NCBI GenBank assembly: GCA_025458105.1
Contig: JALOTD010000024.1
Location: forward strand, 1 to 42,581
Source: Tabrizicola sp.
GTDB lineage: Bacteria > Pseudomonadota > Alphaproteobacteria > Rhodobacterales > Rhodobacteraceae
Length of the DNA stretch: 42,581 nt
Reading direction: 5' to 3'
Below are positions 1 to 7,698 of this stretch, piece by piece. The position numbers and the translations under genes are program-made. A model generated the notes under the pieces. That model saw only the letters and a program-made list of their open reading frames with translations. It had not been told where the DNA came from and searched no databases. The first letter of the stretch is position 1. The number at the start of each line of letters is the position of its first letter.

Positions 1-584
1 CGGGCCGCTACGGGCAAGGTTTCAGGCTGACGAAGACCCAGCCAGAGCATAGTGAGCCCGGAAAAGGCGATATAGGCAAGGAAGATCGCGTGCCAGTCGG
101 CCAGCGCGATGATGCCTTGGCCCATCAGCGGCGCGATGGCTGGGACGCAGGTGAAAACCATCATCACGAAAGACATGATCCGCGCCATCTCGCGCCCGCT
201 GAAGAGATCACGGATCATAGCGACAGAGACGGTGCGGGGCCCGGCGGCGCCGATGCCCTGAATGATGCGGGCAGCAAGCAGCGTTTCCAGCGTCGGCGCA
301 ACGTAGCAGGCGAGCGCCGCCAGCGCATATATGCCCGAGCCCAGGAGCATGATGCGCTTTCGGCCATATCGGTCGGAGAGGGGGCCTGCGAAAAGGGTGC
401 CGATCCCCATGCCCAGGACGAAGCTGGTGACCACAAGCTGCGCGGCGTTGGGGGCGTCGGGGGTCAGGGTCGCGGCAATGTCGGGCAGCGCGGGCAGCAT
501 CGCGTCGATCGACAGGGCGATGGTGGCGAAGAGCATCGCCATCAGCGCCACGAATTCGGTCTGGCTGTGCGGTTTGTCGGTCAA
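1..584 (-). CDS. Bcr/CflA-type MFS drug efflux transporter (3' end cut by window)
   Basis: Inner-membrane proton-driven exporter of the major facilitator superfamily, Bcr/CflA branch by resemblance. About 194 N-terminal residues are visible. They show a first membrane helix ending in SIDAMLPALPDIAATL, typical of the Bcr N-terminus, and the MFS loop motif GPLSDRYGRKR between helices 2 and 3. The first five to six of twelve expected helices are present; the rest lies beyond position 1. I chose a TTG start at 582-584 because it overlaps the TGA of the DsbA-like gene (581-583), suggesting translational coupling, and gives a normal length before helix 1. An ATG at 540-542 would be too close to the helix. 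Substrate unknown. Family is secure, start less so. Confidence 0.85.
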   Translation of the reverse strand, partial: MTDKPHSQTEFVALMAMLFATIALSIDAMLPALPDIAATLTPDAPNAAQLVVTSFVLGMGIGTLFAGPLSDRYGRKRIMLLGSGIYALAALACYVAPTLETLLAARIIQGIGAAGPRTVSVAMIRDLFSGREMARIMSFVMMVFTCVPAIAPLMGQGIIALADWHAIFLAYIAFSGLTMLWLGLRQPETLPVAA

Positions 585-1222
585 TTCGCGCGACCGAGCG
601 CGGCGAGTTCCTCGATGACCTTGCCCCAGGTTTCTGGCGGTTGCGCGCCCGAGACGACATATTGTTGGGCGATGAGGAAGGTCGGGACTGAGTTCACGCC
701 TTTGTGGCGGGCGTCGGCGTCGCGGGCGGCGATGTCGTCGGCATCGGCGTCGGAGTGGAGGAGGCGCAGGGTGGCGGCCTGGTCCATCCCGCCTTCGCCA
801 GCAATGGCAGCAAGGGTGTCGAGGTCACCGATATCGCGCCCCTCGGTCCAGTAGGCGCGCATCAGGCGATGGACAATCTCGGGCTGGCAGCCTTCGATGC
901 CTGCCCAATGGATCAGGCGGTGGGCGTTCAAGGTGTTTGGCATGCGTTGCGGTTTGTCCGGGTCCATCTCGACCCCGGCGGCGCGGGCGACCTCACGCAG
1001 GCGTTCGTGGATGGCGTCGACGCGGGCCTTGCCGCCGAACTTCGCCTCCAGATACGCGCGTTTGGCAACACCTTCGGGCGGCAAATCGGGGTTCAGCTGG
1101 AACGGGTGCCACTGGATCTGGAACAGATGGTCTGGATGGTCGGCCAAGGCGCGGTCAAGGTTGGCCTTACCGACATAGCACCAAGGGCAGACGGGGTCGG
1201 AGAAGATGTCGAGACGGATCAT
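581..1222 (-). CDS. DsbA-family oxidoreductase (FrnE-like)
   Basis: Thioredoxin-fold protein of 213 residues in the DsbA/FrnE (2-hydroxychromene-2-carboxylate isomerase-like) group. It opens directly with the first beta strand (MIRLDIFSDPVCPWCY) carrying a CPWC redox motif at residues 12-15. The cis-proline loop is GVNSVPTFLI near residues 176-185. There is no signal peptide, so it should act in the cytoplasm, as FrnE-type proteins do. The ATG overlaps the stop of the acyl-CoA synthetase by 4 nt and its own stop overlaps the transporter start, so the three genes form one minus-strand operon. The partner substrate cannot be told from sequence. Confidence 0.92.
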   Translation of the reverse strand: MIRLDIFSDPVCPWCYVGKANLDRALADHPDHLFQIQWHPFQLNPDLPPEGVAKRAYLEAKFGGKARVDAIHERLREVARAAGVEMDPDKPQRMPNTLNAHRLIHWAGIEGCQPEIVHRLMRAYWTEGRDIGDLDTLAAIAGEGGMDQAATLRLLHSDADADDIAARDADARHKGVNSVPTFLIAQQYVVSGAQPPETWGKVIEELAALGRAN

Positions 1223-2718
1223 TCTGGGGTCCGGAATTCAGTGGCAAGGGCGCGGCGGATGAGCTTGCCCGTCGCCGTGCGGGGCAGGGTGTCGATGTGC
1301 TGGTAGTGACGCGGTTGCTTCCAGCGGGCAAGGGTGCTTTCCGCGCGCTGGTGCAGAAACGGGGCGGCGATTTTGCAGGGGCCTTCGTAGAAGAGTGCGA
1401 TAATCTTTGTGCCGGGGGTCAGTTCGATTTCGGTGGCAGCGCAGGCGTGAAGGCCGGGGAGATCGTCGAAGGCGGCTTCGATTTCGGCGGGCGAGACGCG
1501 AAAGCCACCTGCGTTCAGAAGGTCGTCCTTGCGACCGAGATGAGTGATCGCGTCGTCCTCGGCCATGCTGGCCATGTCGCCGGTGTGGAACCAGTCGCCG
1601 CGGGGTGGGGTTTCGCCGATATAGCCGCGCATGAGGCCCGGGTCGGTTGTGGCGACGGCGAGTTCGCCGGGGGCGCCGCGCGGGACGGGGTCGCCCTTGT
1701 CGTCAATTAGGGCGACGTGGCGACCGGGTTGGACGTAACCGGCAGTGCCCTTGAGTGCCGGTCGGTTGGGGGAGCCGGAGAGGTAGGTGGAAACCTCGGT
1801 CATGCCGAGCGCTTCGTGAATCTGGGTGCCGGTCGCAGTGGCCCAAGCGGCGCGGATTTGTGGGGGTAGGGCTTCGCCTGCCGAAAGGGCGTGGCGGAGG
1901 TGGGGAAGGGCGGGGAACGGTGCACGGAGCATCCGGCGGAAGACCCCGGGGGCGGCAGCGAAAATCGTGGCATGGCTTCGGGCAAGGAGCGGGGGCAGGT
2001 CGGCGGGTGCGGTTTCCGGGGCGGGGATCAGCGCGGTGGCGCCGAGCGTCCAAGGGTCCATCAGACCGGTGCCCAATGTATAGGTCCAGTTCATCGATCC
2101 GGCGTGCAGCAGGCGGTCGGCCTCGCAGAGCCCCTCCCATGCGCTGTGCATGGACTGCCGGGCGAGGATCGCGCGGTGGGCATGGGAGACGGCCATCGGG
2201 CGGCCCGAAGTGCCGGAGGTGAAGATGACATAGGCCTCGGCATTCGGGTCGGTCAGGGTGGGGGTATGGGCAGGTTGGCGTTCCCAGAGCGAGAGGTCGG
2301 GGGTGAGGACCGGGGCAGGGATGTCGGGTAGCGGAACTCCGGGCTCGGCCAGGATGAGTCGCGGGGTGACGATGGCGGCAAGGCGCGTGACCTCGGGTGC
2401 GGTCAGGGCAGCGGAGGTGGGCACCGGGACCAGGCCTGCGGCGATGGCGCCGAGGTACGCCACGGGGAAGGCCAGGCCGTTGCCGAGGCGAATGAGAATG
2501 CGGTCACCAGGTGTGAGACCGAGGCCAAGGAGATAGGAGGCACAGCCGAGGGTAAGGGTCAGGAGGCGGGCGTATGAGATCGTCTCGTCGCGGTCGGGAT
2601 GCAGGATGACAAGCGCGGGTTTGTCGCCCCTGTCCGGGGCGCGTGCGAGAACGTGCGCCGCAAGGTTCATCGCGGGCGGCAGGGGCGGATGGGGCCGGGT
2701 GTCAACGACTGAGAGCAT
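1219..2718 (-). CDS. AMP-dependent acyl-CoA synthetase/ligase
   Basis: Adenylate-forming enzyme of about 499 residues that activates a carboxylic acid to an acyl-AMP and then an acyl-CoA. Seen in order: the P-loop-like A3 motif FTSGTSGRPMAVSH, the A5 motif HEALGMTE, the A7 motif WFHTGD, the A8 hinge GRKDDLLNAGGFRVSP and the C-terminal A10 motif PRTATGKLIRR with its catalytic lysine. Overall layout recalls the benzoate-CoA ligase branch, but the substrate is not certain. Start choice is weak: TTG at 2724, ATG at 2718 and ATG at 2670 are all in frame and none has a clear Shine-Dalgarno sequence; the message may be leaderless. It is divergent from the XRE-cupin regulator with about 60 nt between them, so that regulator is a plausible controller. 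Confidence 0.93.
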   Translation of the reverse strand: MLSVVDTRPHPPLPPAMNLAAHVLARAPDRGDKPALVILHPDRDETISYARLLTLTLGCASYLLGLGLTPGDRILIRLGNGLAFPVAYLGAIAAGLVPVPTSAALTAPEVTRLAAIVTPRLILAEPGVPLPDIPAPVLTPDLSLWERQPAHTPTLTDPNAEAYVIFTSGTSGRPMAVSHAHRAILARQSMHSAWEGLCEADRLLHAGSMNWTYTLGTGLMDPWTLGATALIPAPETAPADLPPLLARSHATIFAAAPGVFRRMLRAPFPALPHLRHALSAGEALPPQIRAAWATATGTQIHEALGMTEVSTYLSGSPNRPALKGTAGYVQPGRHVALIDDKGDPVPRGAPGELAVATTDPGLMRGYIGETPPRGDWFHTGDMASMAEDDAITHLGRKDDLLNAGGFRVSPAEIEAAFDDLPGLHACAATEIELTPGTKIIALFYEGPCKIAAPFLHQRAESTLARWKQPRHYQHIDTLPRTATGKLIRRALATEFRTPE

Positions 2719-2782
2719 AGGCAAGGGGTGGCACCCTTGCGTGGCAGTTGCAAGGCGGGGCGGGCTGCACTATCCGGAGGTC

Positions 2783-3406
2783 ATGCAGCCAACGGACCCC
2801 AAGACGATGATCCGCGTCGCCCGCGAGGCGGGGGGCGAGGCGCATGTGGAACCGGTAAATCTGGGCGAGCGGGTGCGCGATCTGCGCCGGTCGAAGGGCT
2901 GGACGCTGGAAGAGGCGGCGACCCGGGCGGGGTTGGCGCGGTCAACGCTGTCCAAGATCGAGAACGGGCAGATGAGCCCGACCTATGACGCGCTGAAGAA
3001 GCTTGCCGGGGGCTTGGCGATCAGTGTGCCACAGCTCTTTACCCCGCCGTCGAAGCAGCAGGTCATGGGGCGGATGGCGGTAACCAAGTTGGCAGAGGGG
3101 CTGTCACAGGCGACCGCGACCTACGAGCACGAGCTTCTGGCAGCCCATCTGACGAAGAAGCAGATGCTGCCCTATCGCGCCACGATCCGGGCGCGGGCGT
3201 TTGAGGAGTTTGACGGTTGGGTCCGGCATGACGGCGAAGAGTTCCTATATGTCCTGACCGGAGTAGTCCGCCTGTACACCGAGTTCTACGAACCCGTGGA
3301 CCTGCGCCGGGGCGACAGTGCCTATTACGACGCGGCCATGGGGCACAATGTGGTCAGCCTGTCGGACGAGGATGCGACGATCCTATGGGTGACCTCACTG
3401 GTCTGA
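2783..3406 (+). CDS. XRE-family transcriptional regulator with C-terminal cupin
   Basis: DNA-binding regulator of 207 residues. An XRE helix-turn-helix occupies about residues 28-82 (LGERVRDLRRSKGWTLEEAA, then GLARSTLSKIENGQMSPTYD). A cupin-type sensor domain fills the C-terminal half, with EEFDGWVRHDGEEFLYVLTG and the second cupin strand region near the end. This architecture usually senses a small ligand and represses or activates a neighbouring catabolic gene. The start at 2783 has GGAGG just 2 nt upstream, which is close; an in-frame ATG at 2807 is the alternative. The gene faces away from the acyl-CoA synthetase across a short shared promoter region, so control of that operon is likely but inferred. 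Confidence 0.9.
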   Translation: MQPTDPKTMIRVAREAGGEAHVEPVNLGERVRDLRRSKGWTLEEAATRAGLARSTLSKIENGQMSPTYDALKKLAGGLAISVPQLFTPPSKQQVMGRMAVTKLAEGLSQATATYEHELLAAHLTKKQMLPYRATIRARAFEEFDGWVRHDGEEFLYVLTGVVRLYTEFYEPVDLRRGDSAYYDAAMGHNVVSLSDEDATILWVTSLV

Positions 3407-3473
3407 TCTGCCTTGTGGCTTTGTCTGGAATGACGGGCTAGCGTGCCACTATGGTGTCTTGGGGAGGGGCAGG

Positions 3474-4214
3474 GTGCGGGTTGCGATCCTGACAGACATT
3501 CACGCCAATCGTGAGGCCTTTGCTGCCGTGCTGAACGAAGCGCGCCGGCAAGCGGTGGACCGGATCGTCTTGTTGGGTGACATCGTGGGCTATGGGCCGG
3601 ACCCCGAGTGGTGCTGCGAGACGGCGGCGCAGCTGGTGCATGAGGGGGCGCTATGCGTTCAGGGCAACCATGATGCTGCCGCCGGGGGTCGGTCACAGCC
3701 CATGTCGGGACTTGCCCGGCAGGCGATGGACTGGACCACAGCCCGCCTGTCCCCTGCGCATTCCGCCTTTCTGTCCGGCCTGCCGCTTCGAGCAGAGGAC
3801 GGGGATATCCTTTTTGTGCATGCCTCTGCTAGTGAACCGGAAGCGTTCAGTTACGTCACCTCGGACATGCGCGCGGCACCATCGTTCCAAGCGACCGCTG
3901 CGCGACTGATCTTCTGCGGGCACACACATGTCCCGCTTCTGGCCAGCCGGGACAGGGGTGGGAGTGTACGGCTACAGACGTTCAAGCCTAACCTGCCGGT
4001 CCCCTTGATGCGCAGCCTGCGCTGGCTGGCGGTCGTGGGCGCGGTGGGGCAGCCGCGTGACGGGGTGCCACAGGCGGGTTGGGCGCTTTTGGACACGGAC
4101 CAGAACGAGCTTGTCTTTCGCCGGACGGCCTATGACACGGCGCAGACAGCCGAGAAGGTTCGCGCAGCTGGCCTGCCAGAGGCGCTTGCGACACGCTTGC
4201 GGATGGGATGCTGA
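3474..4214 (+). CDS. Metallophosphoesterase (calcineurin-like, YfcE/DevT-like)
   Basis: Protein of 246 residues in the metallophosphoesterase superfamily. Metal-binding motifs are in order: DIHAN near the N-terminus (DxH), GDIVGYGPDP (GDxxGxG), GNHD, and GHTHVP towards the C-terminus; the motif-IV histidine is probably in FVHAS. All ligands of a two-metal phosphatase centre are present, so it should be active, but the substrate is unknown. The GTG at 3474 is preferred over an upstream TTG at 3459 because GGGGAGGGG lies at 3461-3469 and the next residues lead straight into the first beta strand (VRVAILTDIHAN). It is about 68 nt after the XRE-cupin gene on the same strand and could share its transcript. 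Confidence 0.9.
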   Translation: MRVAILTDIHANREAFAAVLNEARRQAVDRIVLLGDIVGYGPDPEWCCETAAQLVHEGALCVQGNHDAAAGGRSQPMSGLARQAMDWTTARLSPAHSAFLSGLPLRAEDGDILFVHASASEPEAFSYVTSDMRAAPSFQATAARLIFCGHTHVPLLASRDRGGSVRLQTFKPNLPVPLMRSLRWLAVVGAVGQPRDGVPQAGWALLDTDQNELVFRRTAYDTAQTAEKVRAAGLPEALATRLRMGC

Positions 4215-4220
4215 AAGGTC

Positions 4221-4239
4221 ACTGCCGCGCCTCGGCAGT
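4221..4239 (+). terminator. Hairpin just after the metallophosphoesterase stop
   Basis: ACTGCCG and CGGCAGT form a perfect 7-bp stem with a 5-nt loop, starting 6 nt after the stop codon. There is no T-run, so this is at best a weak or Rho-assisted 3' end, or an RNA-stabilising hairpin. Confidence 0.35.
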
Positions 4240-4752
4240 CCGCTGGTCACATAGCTGTCGGAGCGTCGGTTTCGGCGCCATGCCCCGCATCGCGGCAGAG
4301 TGGATCGAGGGTAGCCGTTTCCTCGCCATGGTCCACGACGCGCCCTTGCCCGTCTTTGGACGTGGTCGGATCTGTCGGGCAGCGGGCGGCGGTCCTGTAC
4401 CCACCGCATATCGGTCATCGGGGCATGACGCCCGATAACGTGCGGAAGCACATGACTTGCGAGGCGGTGCAGGTTGAGCGTGGACGAAGTCGCGACGACG
4501 CCGTCCATGACCTGCTGGCCCGGGACTGCACGCTTTTGCCGGGCACAGGGGCATCCGGGCGGTGCTTGCGCCGCCGCGACGGCCCGCGCCTTTAGCTTTC
4601 TTGCCGTGCGGGTGATGCTGACGGCTCAGGCAACCGGGCGAGAACGCTGCTGTAGGCTGGAAAGCTTGCCGGAGATCGCCGCGACAGTCGCCCATGACCC
4701 AAGGGCGAACGGTTGGGCGAAGTGTTGCGGACGACGGTCAGGTGGGCGCCAC
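4240..4752. other. About 510 bp without a supported gene
   Basis: This stretch lies between two convergent genes. Open frames exist on both strands but read as arginine/proline-rich shadow translations of GC-rich DNA, with no family resemblance and no convincing ribosome binding sites. I see no tRNA-like or other recognisable RNA fold. It may be degraded coding sequence or an untranslated spacer. Confidence 0.5.
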
Positions 4753-4869
4753 CTAGAACATGTCTTGCACGGTACGTGCACCGGCCGAGACGTCTTCGCC
4801 GACGCCAGCCACGGTGTTGCAGCCGGCAAGCGCCAGCAAGGTCAGTCCGAGAAGGGCGAGTTTCCGCAT
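4753..4869 (-). CDS. Entericidin A/B-like small lipoprotein
   Basis: Tiny lipoprotein of 38 residues. It has a two-residue basic start (MRK), a hydrophobic signal, and a lipobox LALAGC with the lipidated cysteine at residue 17. The rest, NTVAGVGEDVSAGARTVQDM, has the NTxxGxGxD pattern of the entericidin EcnA/EcnB family, whose members are small membrane lipoproteins linked in enterobacteria to an antidote/toxin pair and stationary-phase lysis. Only one copy is seen, with no partner gene. GAGG lies about 7 nt before the ATG. It starts 29 nt after the binding-protein gene on the same strand and is probably at the end of that transcript. Its physiological role in alphaproteobacteria is not settled. 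Confidence 0.88.
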   Translation of the reverse strand: MRKLALLGLTLLALAGCNTVAGVGEDVSAGARTVQDMF

Positions 4870-4898
4870 GTATCTGCCTCGATCTTGATGGAGGGCGG

Positions 4899-6719
4899 TC
4901 ATTCTTCGTACCACCATAGCGCCGGAAGATATGAATTTCCCCAGTCGCCGTAAAGCTGCACGGTCGCAGGCTGTTTCAGTTCCTTCCGGTGGACGATCAG
5001 GTTGCGGTCGGCATACCAGAACGGCACCACATAGCGCCCGGCAGTCAACAGACGGTCCAGCGCCTGGGCGGCAGCGGCGGCGTCTTCCTGGCTGCGAGCC
5101 GTCAGCATCTTGGCGATAACCGCGTCGATTGCGGATGAGGTAACCCCCATCCAGTTCCGCGAGCCTTGGGTCGTCGCGGCCTCGGTCGACCAATACAGGT
5201 TCTGTTCGTTGCCAGGGGACAGAGACATGGTGCGGATCATGTAGGTCATGTCAAAGTCGAAGCTGTCGGTCCGCGCTTTCATTTGGGCGCTGTCGAGCAT
5301 TGAGACAGAGGCCTGAATGCCCACCGACTTGAGTGCCTCGGTATAGATCGCGGCAATGCTGGCGACCTCGTCCTGGCCGATGGTCAGAAGGATTTCAACG
5401 GCAAAGGGCGTGCCTTCGGTGTTCCGCAAGACCCCATCGTCGCCGACGATCCAGCCCGCCTCTTCCAGAAGGGCAAGCGCCCGACGAAGGCCCGCGCGGT
5501 TCTCTTGCGTGCCATCGCTTTCCGGCAGGGCGTAGCCTTCGATGGTGCCGGGAATCAGGTCAGCCTTGAACGGCTCTAACAGGGCAAGGACCTGGCCCTC
5601 TGCCGGAGTGCCAGGGACCATGCCGAAGGGGCTGTTCGAGAAGTAGGAAGTGATGCGCGGGGCGGCACCGCCAGTGACGGTCTGGTTGATGAAGTCGAAG
5701 TTGAACATCTCGATCATCGCTTCGCGCACACGCCAGTCGGCGAACTGCGGTTTGCGGGTGTTCATCACGAACCCGATGATGCCCGAGGGCCGGTCGTGCG
5801 GCACCTCAAGCTTGATCATGTCGCCGTTGGCGATTGCCGGAAAGTCGTAGCGGCTGGCCCAGCGGGCAAGATTGTCTTCGCGATAGGCGGTGATTCCGCC
5901 ACTTTTGACCGTTTCGAAGACCGCGACAGGGTTGGCGAAATAGTCGTATCGGATGGTGTCAAAGTTCCACTGACCACGGTTGATGGGCAGATCCTTGCCC
6001 CACCAGTCCGGGTTGCGGCGGAAGGTGATCTGCACGCCCGGATCGACCTTGTCGACGACATAGGGGCCGGAGCCCGTCAGAACGTCAAGCGAAGTGGCCT
6101 CGAAGTCCTTCCCCTCGAAATCCGCTTTCTTCAGGATCGGACGCATGCCCAGAAGCAACGGCAATTCGCGGTCTTCGACGTTGAAGGTAAAGCGGATCGT
6201 GCGCGGGCCGGTCGCTTCTGCAGTTGCGACCTTTTTCCAGGCACCGTGGTAGCGAGGGTGTCCCAGCGTGCCGAGCGTCTCGTAGGACCAGAGCACGTCC
6301 TCGACCGTGACGGGGGAGCCGTCGGAGAATCGCGCGGCCTCACGCAGGGTAAATTCCACGTAGGTTCTGGCGTCGTCGGTCTCGATCGATTCGGCCAGCA
6401 AACCGTAAAGCGTGAAGGGTTCATCGAAACTGCGGGCCATCAGCGTCTCGAAGGTCAGGGCGCTGACCCCCTCGGCCGGACTGCCGTTGGTGATGAAGGG
6501 GTTCAGCGTGTCGAAGCTGCCGTTCATCGCCATCGTGATTTGCCCGCCCTTGGGGGCATCGGCGTTCGCCTGGGGCAGGGACACAAAATCCGGGGGCAAG
6601 GCCGGTTCTCCATACATAGCTATGCCATGCATCGGCTCGGCTGCGGCCATGCCCGCCGAAACGGCCAGGGTCATGGGCAGGACAAGGCGGCGGAGGTTCG
6701 CGGTAAGGTCGCGCAGCAT
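4899..6719 (-). CDS. ABC transporter substrate-binding protein, family 5 (YejA-like)
   Basis: Periplasmic solute-binding protein of 606 residues. A signal peptide covers about residues 1-27 (LRRLVLPMTLAVSAGMAAAE, predicted cleavage after AAA). The mature part shows the family-5 pattern: DAPKGGQITMAMNGSFDTLNPF near its start, LREAARFSDGSPVTVEDVLW, and GSGPYVVDKVDPG. DAPKGG followed by a strand and LNPF is typical of the YejA branch, which captures oligopeptides or peptide-nucleotide compounds such as microcin C in enterobacteria. No permease or ATPase gene is next to it, so it is an orphan binding protein here and must use a transporter encoded elsewhere. Ligand is inferred only by family. Confidence 0.92.
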   Translation of the reverse strand: MLRDLTANLRRLVLPMTLAVSAGMAAAEPMHGIAMYGEPALPPDFVSLPQANADAPKGGQITMAMNGSFDTLNPFITNGSPAEGVSALTFETLMARSFDEPFTLYGLLAESIETDDARTYVEFTLREAARFSDGSPVTVEDVLWSYETLGTLGHPRYHGAWKKVATAEATGPRTIRFTFNVEDRELPLLLGMRPILKKADFEGKDFEATSLDVLTGSGPYVVDKVDPGVQITFRRNPDWWGKDLPINRGQWNFDTIRYDYFANPVAVFETVKSGGITAYREDNLARWASRYDFPAIANGDMIKLEVPHDRPSGIIGFVMNTRKPQFADWRVREAMIEMFNFDFINQTVTGGAAPRITSYFSNSPFGMVPGTPAEGQVLALLEPFKADLIPGTIEGYALPESDGTQENRAGLRRALALLEEAGWIVGDDGVLRNTEGTPFAVEILLTIGQDEVASIAAIYTEALKSVGIQASVSMLDSAQMKARTDSFDFDMTYMIRTMSLSPGNEQNLYWSTEAATTQGSRNWMGVTSSAIDAVIAKMLTARSQEDAAAAAQALDRLLTAGRYVVPFWYADRNLIVHRKELKQPATVQLYGDWGNSYLPALWWYEE

Positions 6720-6795
6720 TGCGGGGGTTCCCTGTCTAAGCTGTTGTTCTTTGGCGGAAGCCTAAGCCTGTCATCTTGGCAATTCAAACTTTTAG

Positions 6796-6824
6796 CTTGG
6801 CCATCGGCGGAGAGGGGACTATAA
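6796..6824 (+). promoter_or_regulatory. Sigma-70 type promoter of the candidate small RNA
   Basis: CTTGGC at 6796-6801 and CTATAA at 6819-6824 are separated by exactly 17 nt. This is close to the alphaproteobacterial housekeeping pattern CTTGAC-N17-CTATAT. Transcription would begin near 6831, only about 75 nt before a strong terminator, with no protein-coding gene in between. Confidence 0.6.
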
Positions 6825-6830
6825 AGGCCT

Positions 6831-6907
6831 TACTGCTCGATAGGTTTCTTGCCTGTATGAAACCTGCCTCAAAGACTTAACGCCGGCTTCGCGCCGGCGT
6901 TTTTTTC
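6831..6907 (+). ncRNA. Candidate small RNA, about 75-80 nt
   Basis: Between the divergent binding-protein gene and the dehydrogenase remnant lies a self-contained transcription unit: a good promoter (6796-6824), then two hairpins, then a T-run. The first hairpin pairs AGGTTTC (6842-6848) with GAAACCT (6859-6865) around a 10-nt loop; the second is the terminator stem (6879-6901). A seven-codon frame (ATG at 6857, TAA ending at 6880) runs from the loop into the terminator, so a leader peptide cannot be fully excluded. I do not match it to a named RNA family. The alternative is a short 5' leader ending in an attenuator for the downstream dehydrogenase/patatin genes. Confidence 0.5.
6879..6906 (+). 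terminator. Strong intrinsic terminator
   Basis: AACGCCGGC (6879-6887) and GCCGGCGTT (6893-6901) form a perfect 9-bp stem with a 5-nt loop, followed by a run of Ts to 6906. It is oriented for plus-strand transcription and has no protein gene immediately upstream on that strand. Confidence 0.85.
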
Positions 6908-6980
6908 TTTCCAGCTCAGTGCTTTTCCTTTCCGCGCCTGCATGGCATTGTTTCGCACGCGCAGCATGAGGGGGCGGACC

Positions 6981-7698
6981 ATGACACTTGCGGGCAAGCG
7001 GGCAGTGGTGACCGGGTCGAATTCGGGAATCGGTCTGGGCGTGGCCGAGGCGCTGGCCGCAGCCGGGGCCGAGGTGATTCTGAACAGCTTCACCGACCGG
7101 GCCGAGGATCACGATCTGGCCAAGTCGCTGGCCGCAAAGCATGGCGTCGCGGTCCGTTACATTGCCGCTGACATGTCGAAGGGCGCGGACTGCCGGGCGC
7201 TGATCGAAAAGGCGGGCGGCTGCGACATCCTGGTGAACAATGCGGGCATTCAGTTCGTCAGCCCGGTCGAGGATTTTCCTGTCGAGAAATGGGATGCGAT
7301 TCAAGGCCAGGGGCTGGGGGCGGATTATCAATGTCGCCAGCGCCCACGGTCTGACCGCAAGCCCGTTCAAGTCGGCCTATGTCGCGGCCAAGCACGGGGT
7401 GGTCGGCCTGTCGAAGACGATCGCACTGGAAGTGGCCGGGCAGGGGATCACCTGCAATGCGATCTGCCCAGGGTACGTGCTGACGCCGCTGGTCGAGGCG
7501 CAGATCCCTGAGCAGATGAAGGTGCATGGCATGGACCGCGAAACGGTGCTGCGCGAGGTCATGTTGCAGCGCCAGCCCAGCCGACAGTTTGCTACGGTCG
7601 AACAGATCGGCGGAACGGCGGTCTACCTGTGCAGCCCGGCGGCGGATCAGGTGACGGGGACGACGATCAGCGTTGATGGCGGATGGACGGCGCTGTGA
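6981..7698 (+). pseudogene. bdhA: 3-hydroxybutyrate dehydrogenase, inactivated by an internal deletion
   Basis: Short-chain dehydrogenase that would interconvert 3-hydroxybutyrate and acetoacetate with NAD. The N-terminal half is intact: cofactor motif TGSNSGIGLGVAEAL, and ILVNNAGIQFVSPVEDFP. The C-terminal half is intact in another frame: RGWGRIINVASAHGLTASPF, the YxxxK motif SAYVAAKHGVVGLSK and the CNAICPGYVLTPLVE stretch diagnostic of this family. Near 7300 the reading frame jumps from WDAI directly to KARGWGRI, so about 19-21 codons that normally lie between them (including the catalytic Asn helix) are missing, an estimated 56-62 nt. The 718-nt span is short of the usual roughly 258-residue gene by that amount. 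The ATG at 6981 has GAGGGGG upstream. It may be a true pseudogene or a sequence error. Confidence 0.85.

Noticed and set aside
208..660. Open frame on the minus strand in the transporter region
   Set aside because: It is an Arg/Pro-rich shadow; the real Bcr/CflA frame runs through the same DNA in another phase with membrane helices and the MFS motif.
4219..4953. Several 150-residue frames on both strands between the metallophosphoesterase and entericidin genes
   Set aside because: Compositions are those of frame shadows in GC-rich DNA, with no ribosome binding sites and no family resemblance.
5796..6824. 342-residue plus-strand frame over the binding-protein gene
   Set aside because: Antisense shadow of a clear periplasmic binding protein.
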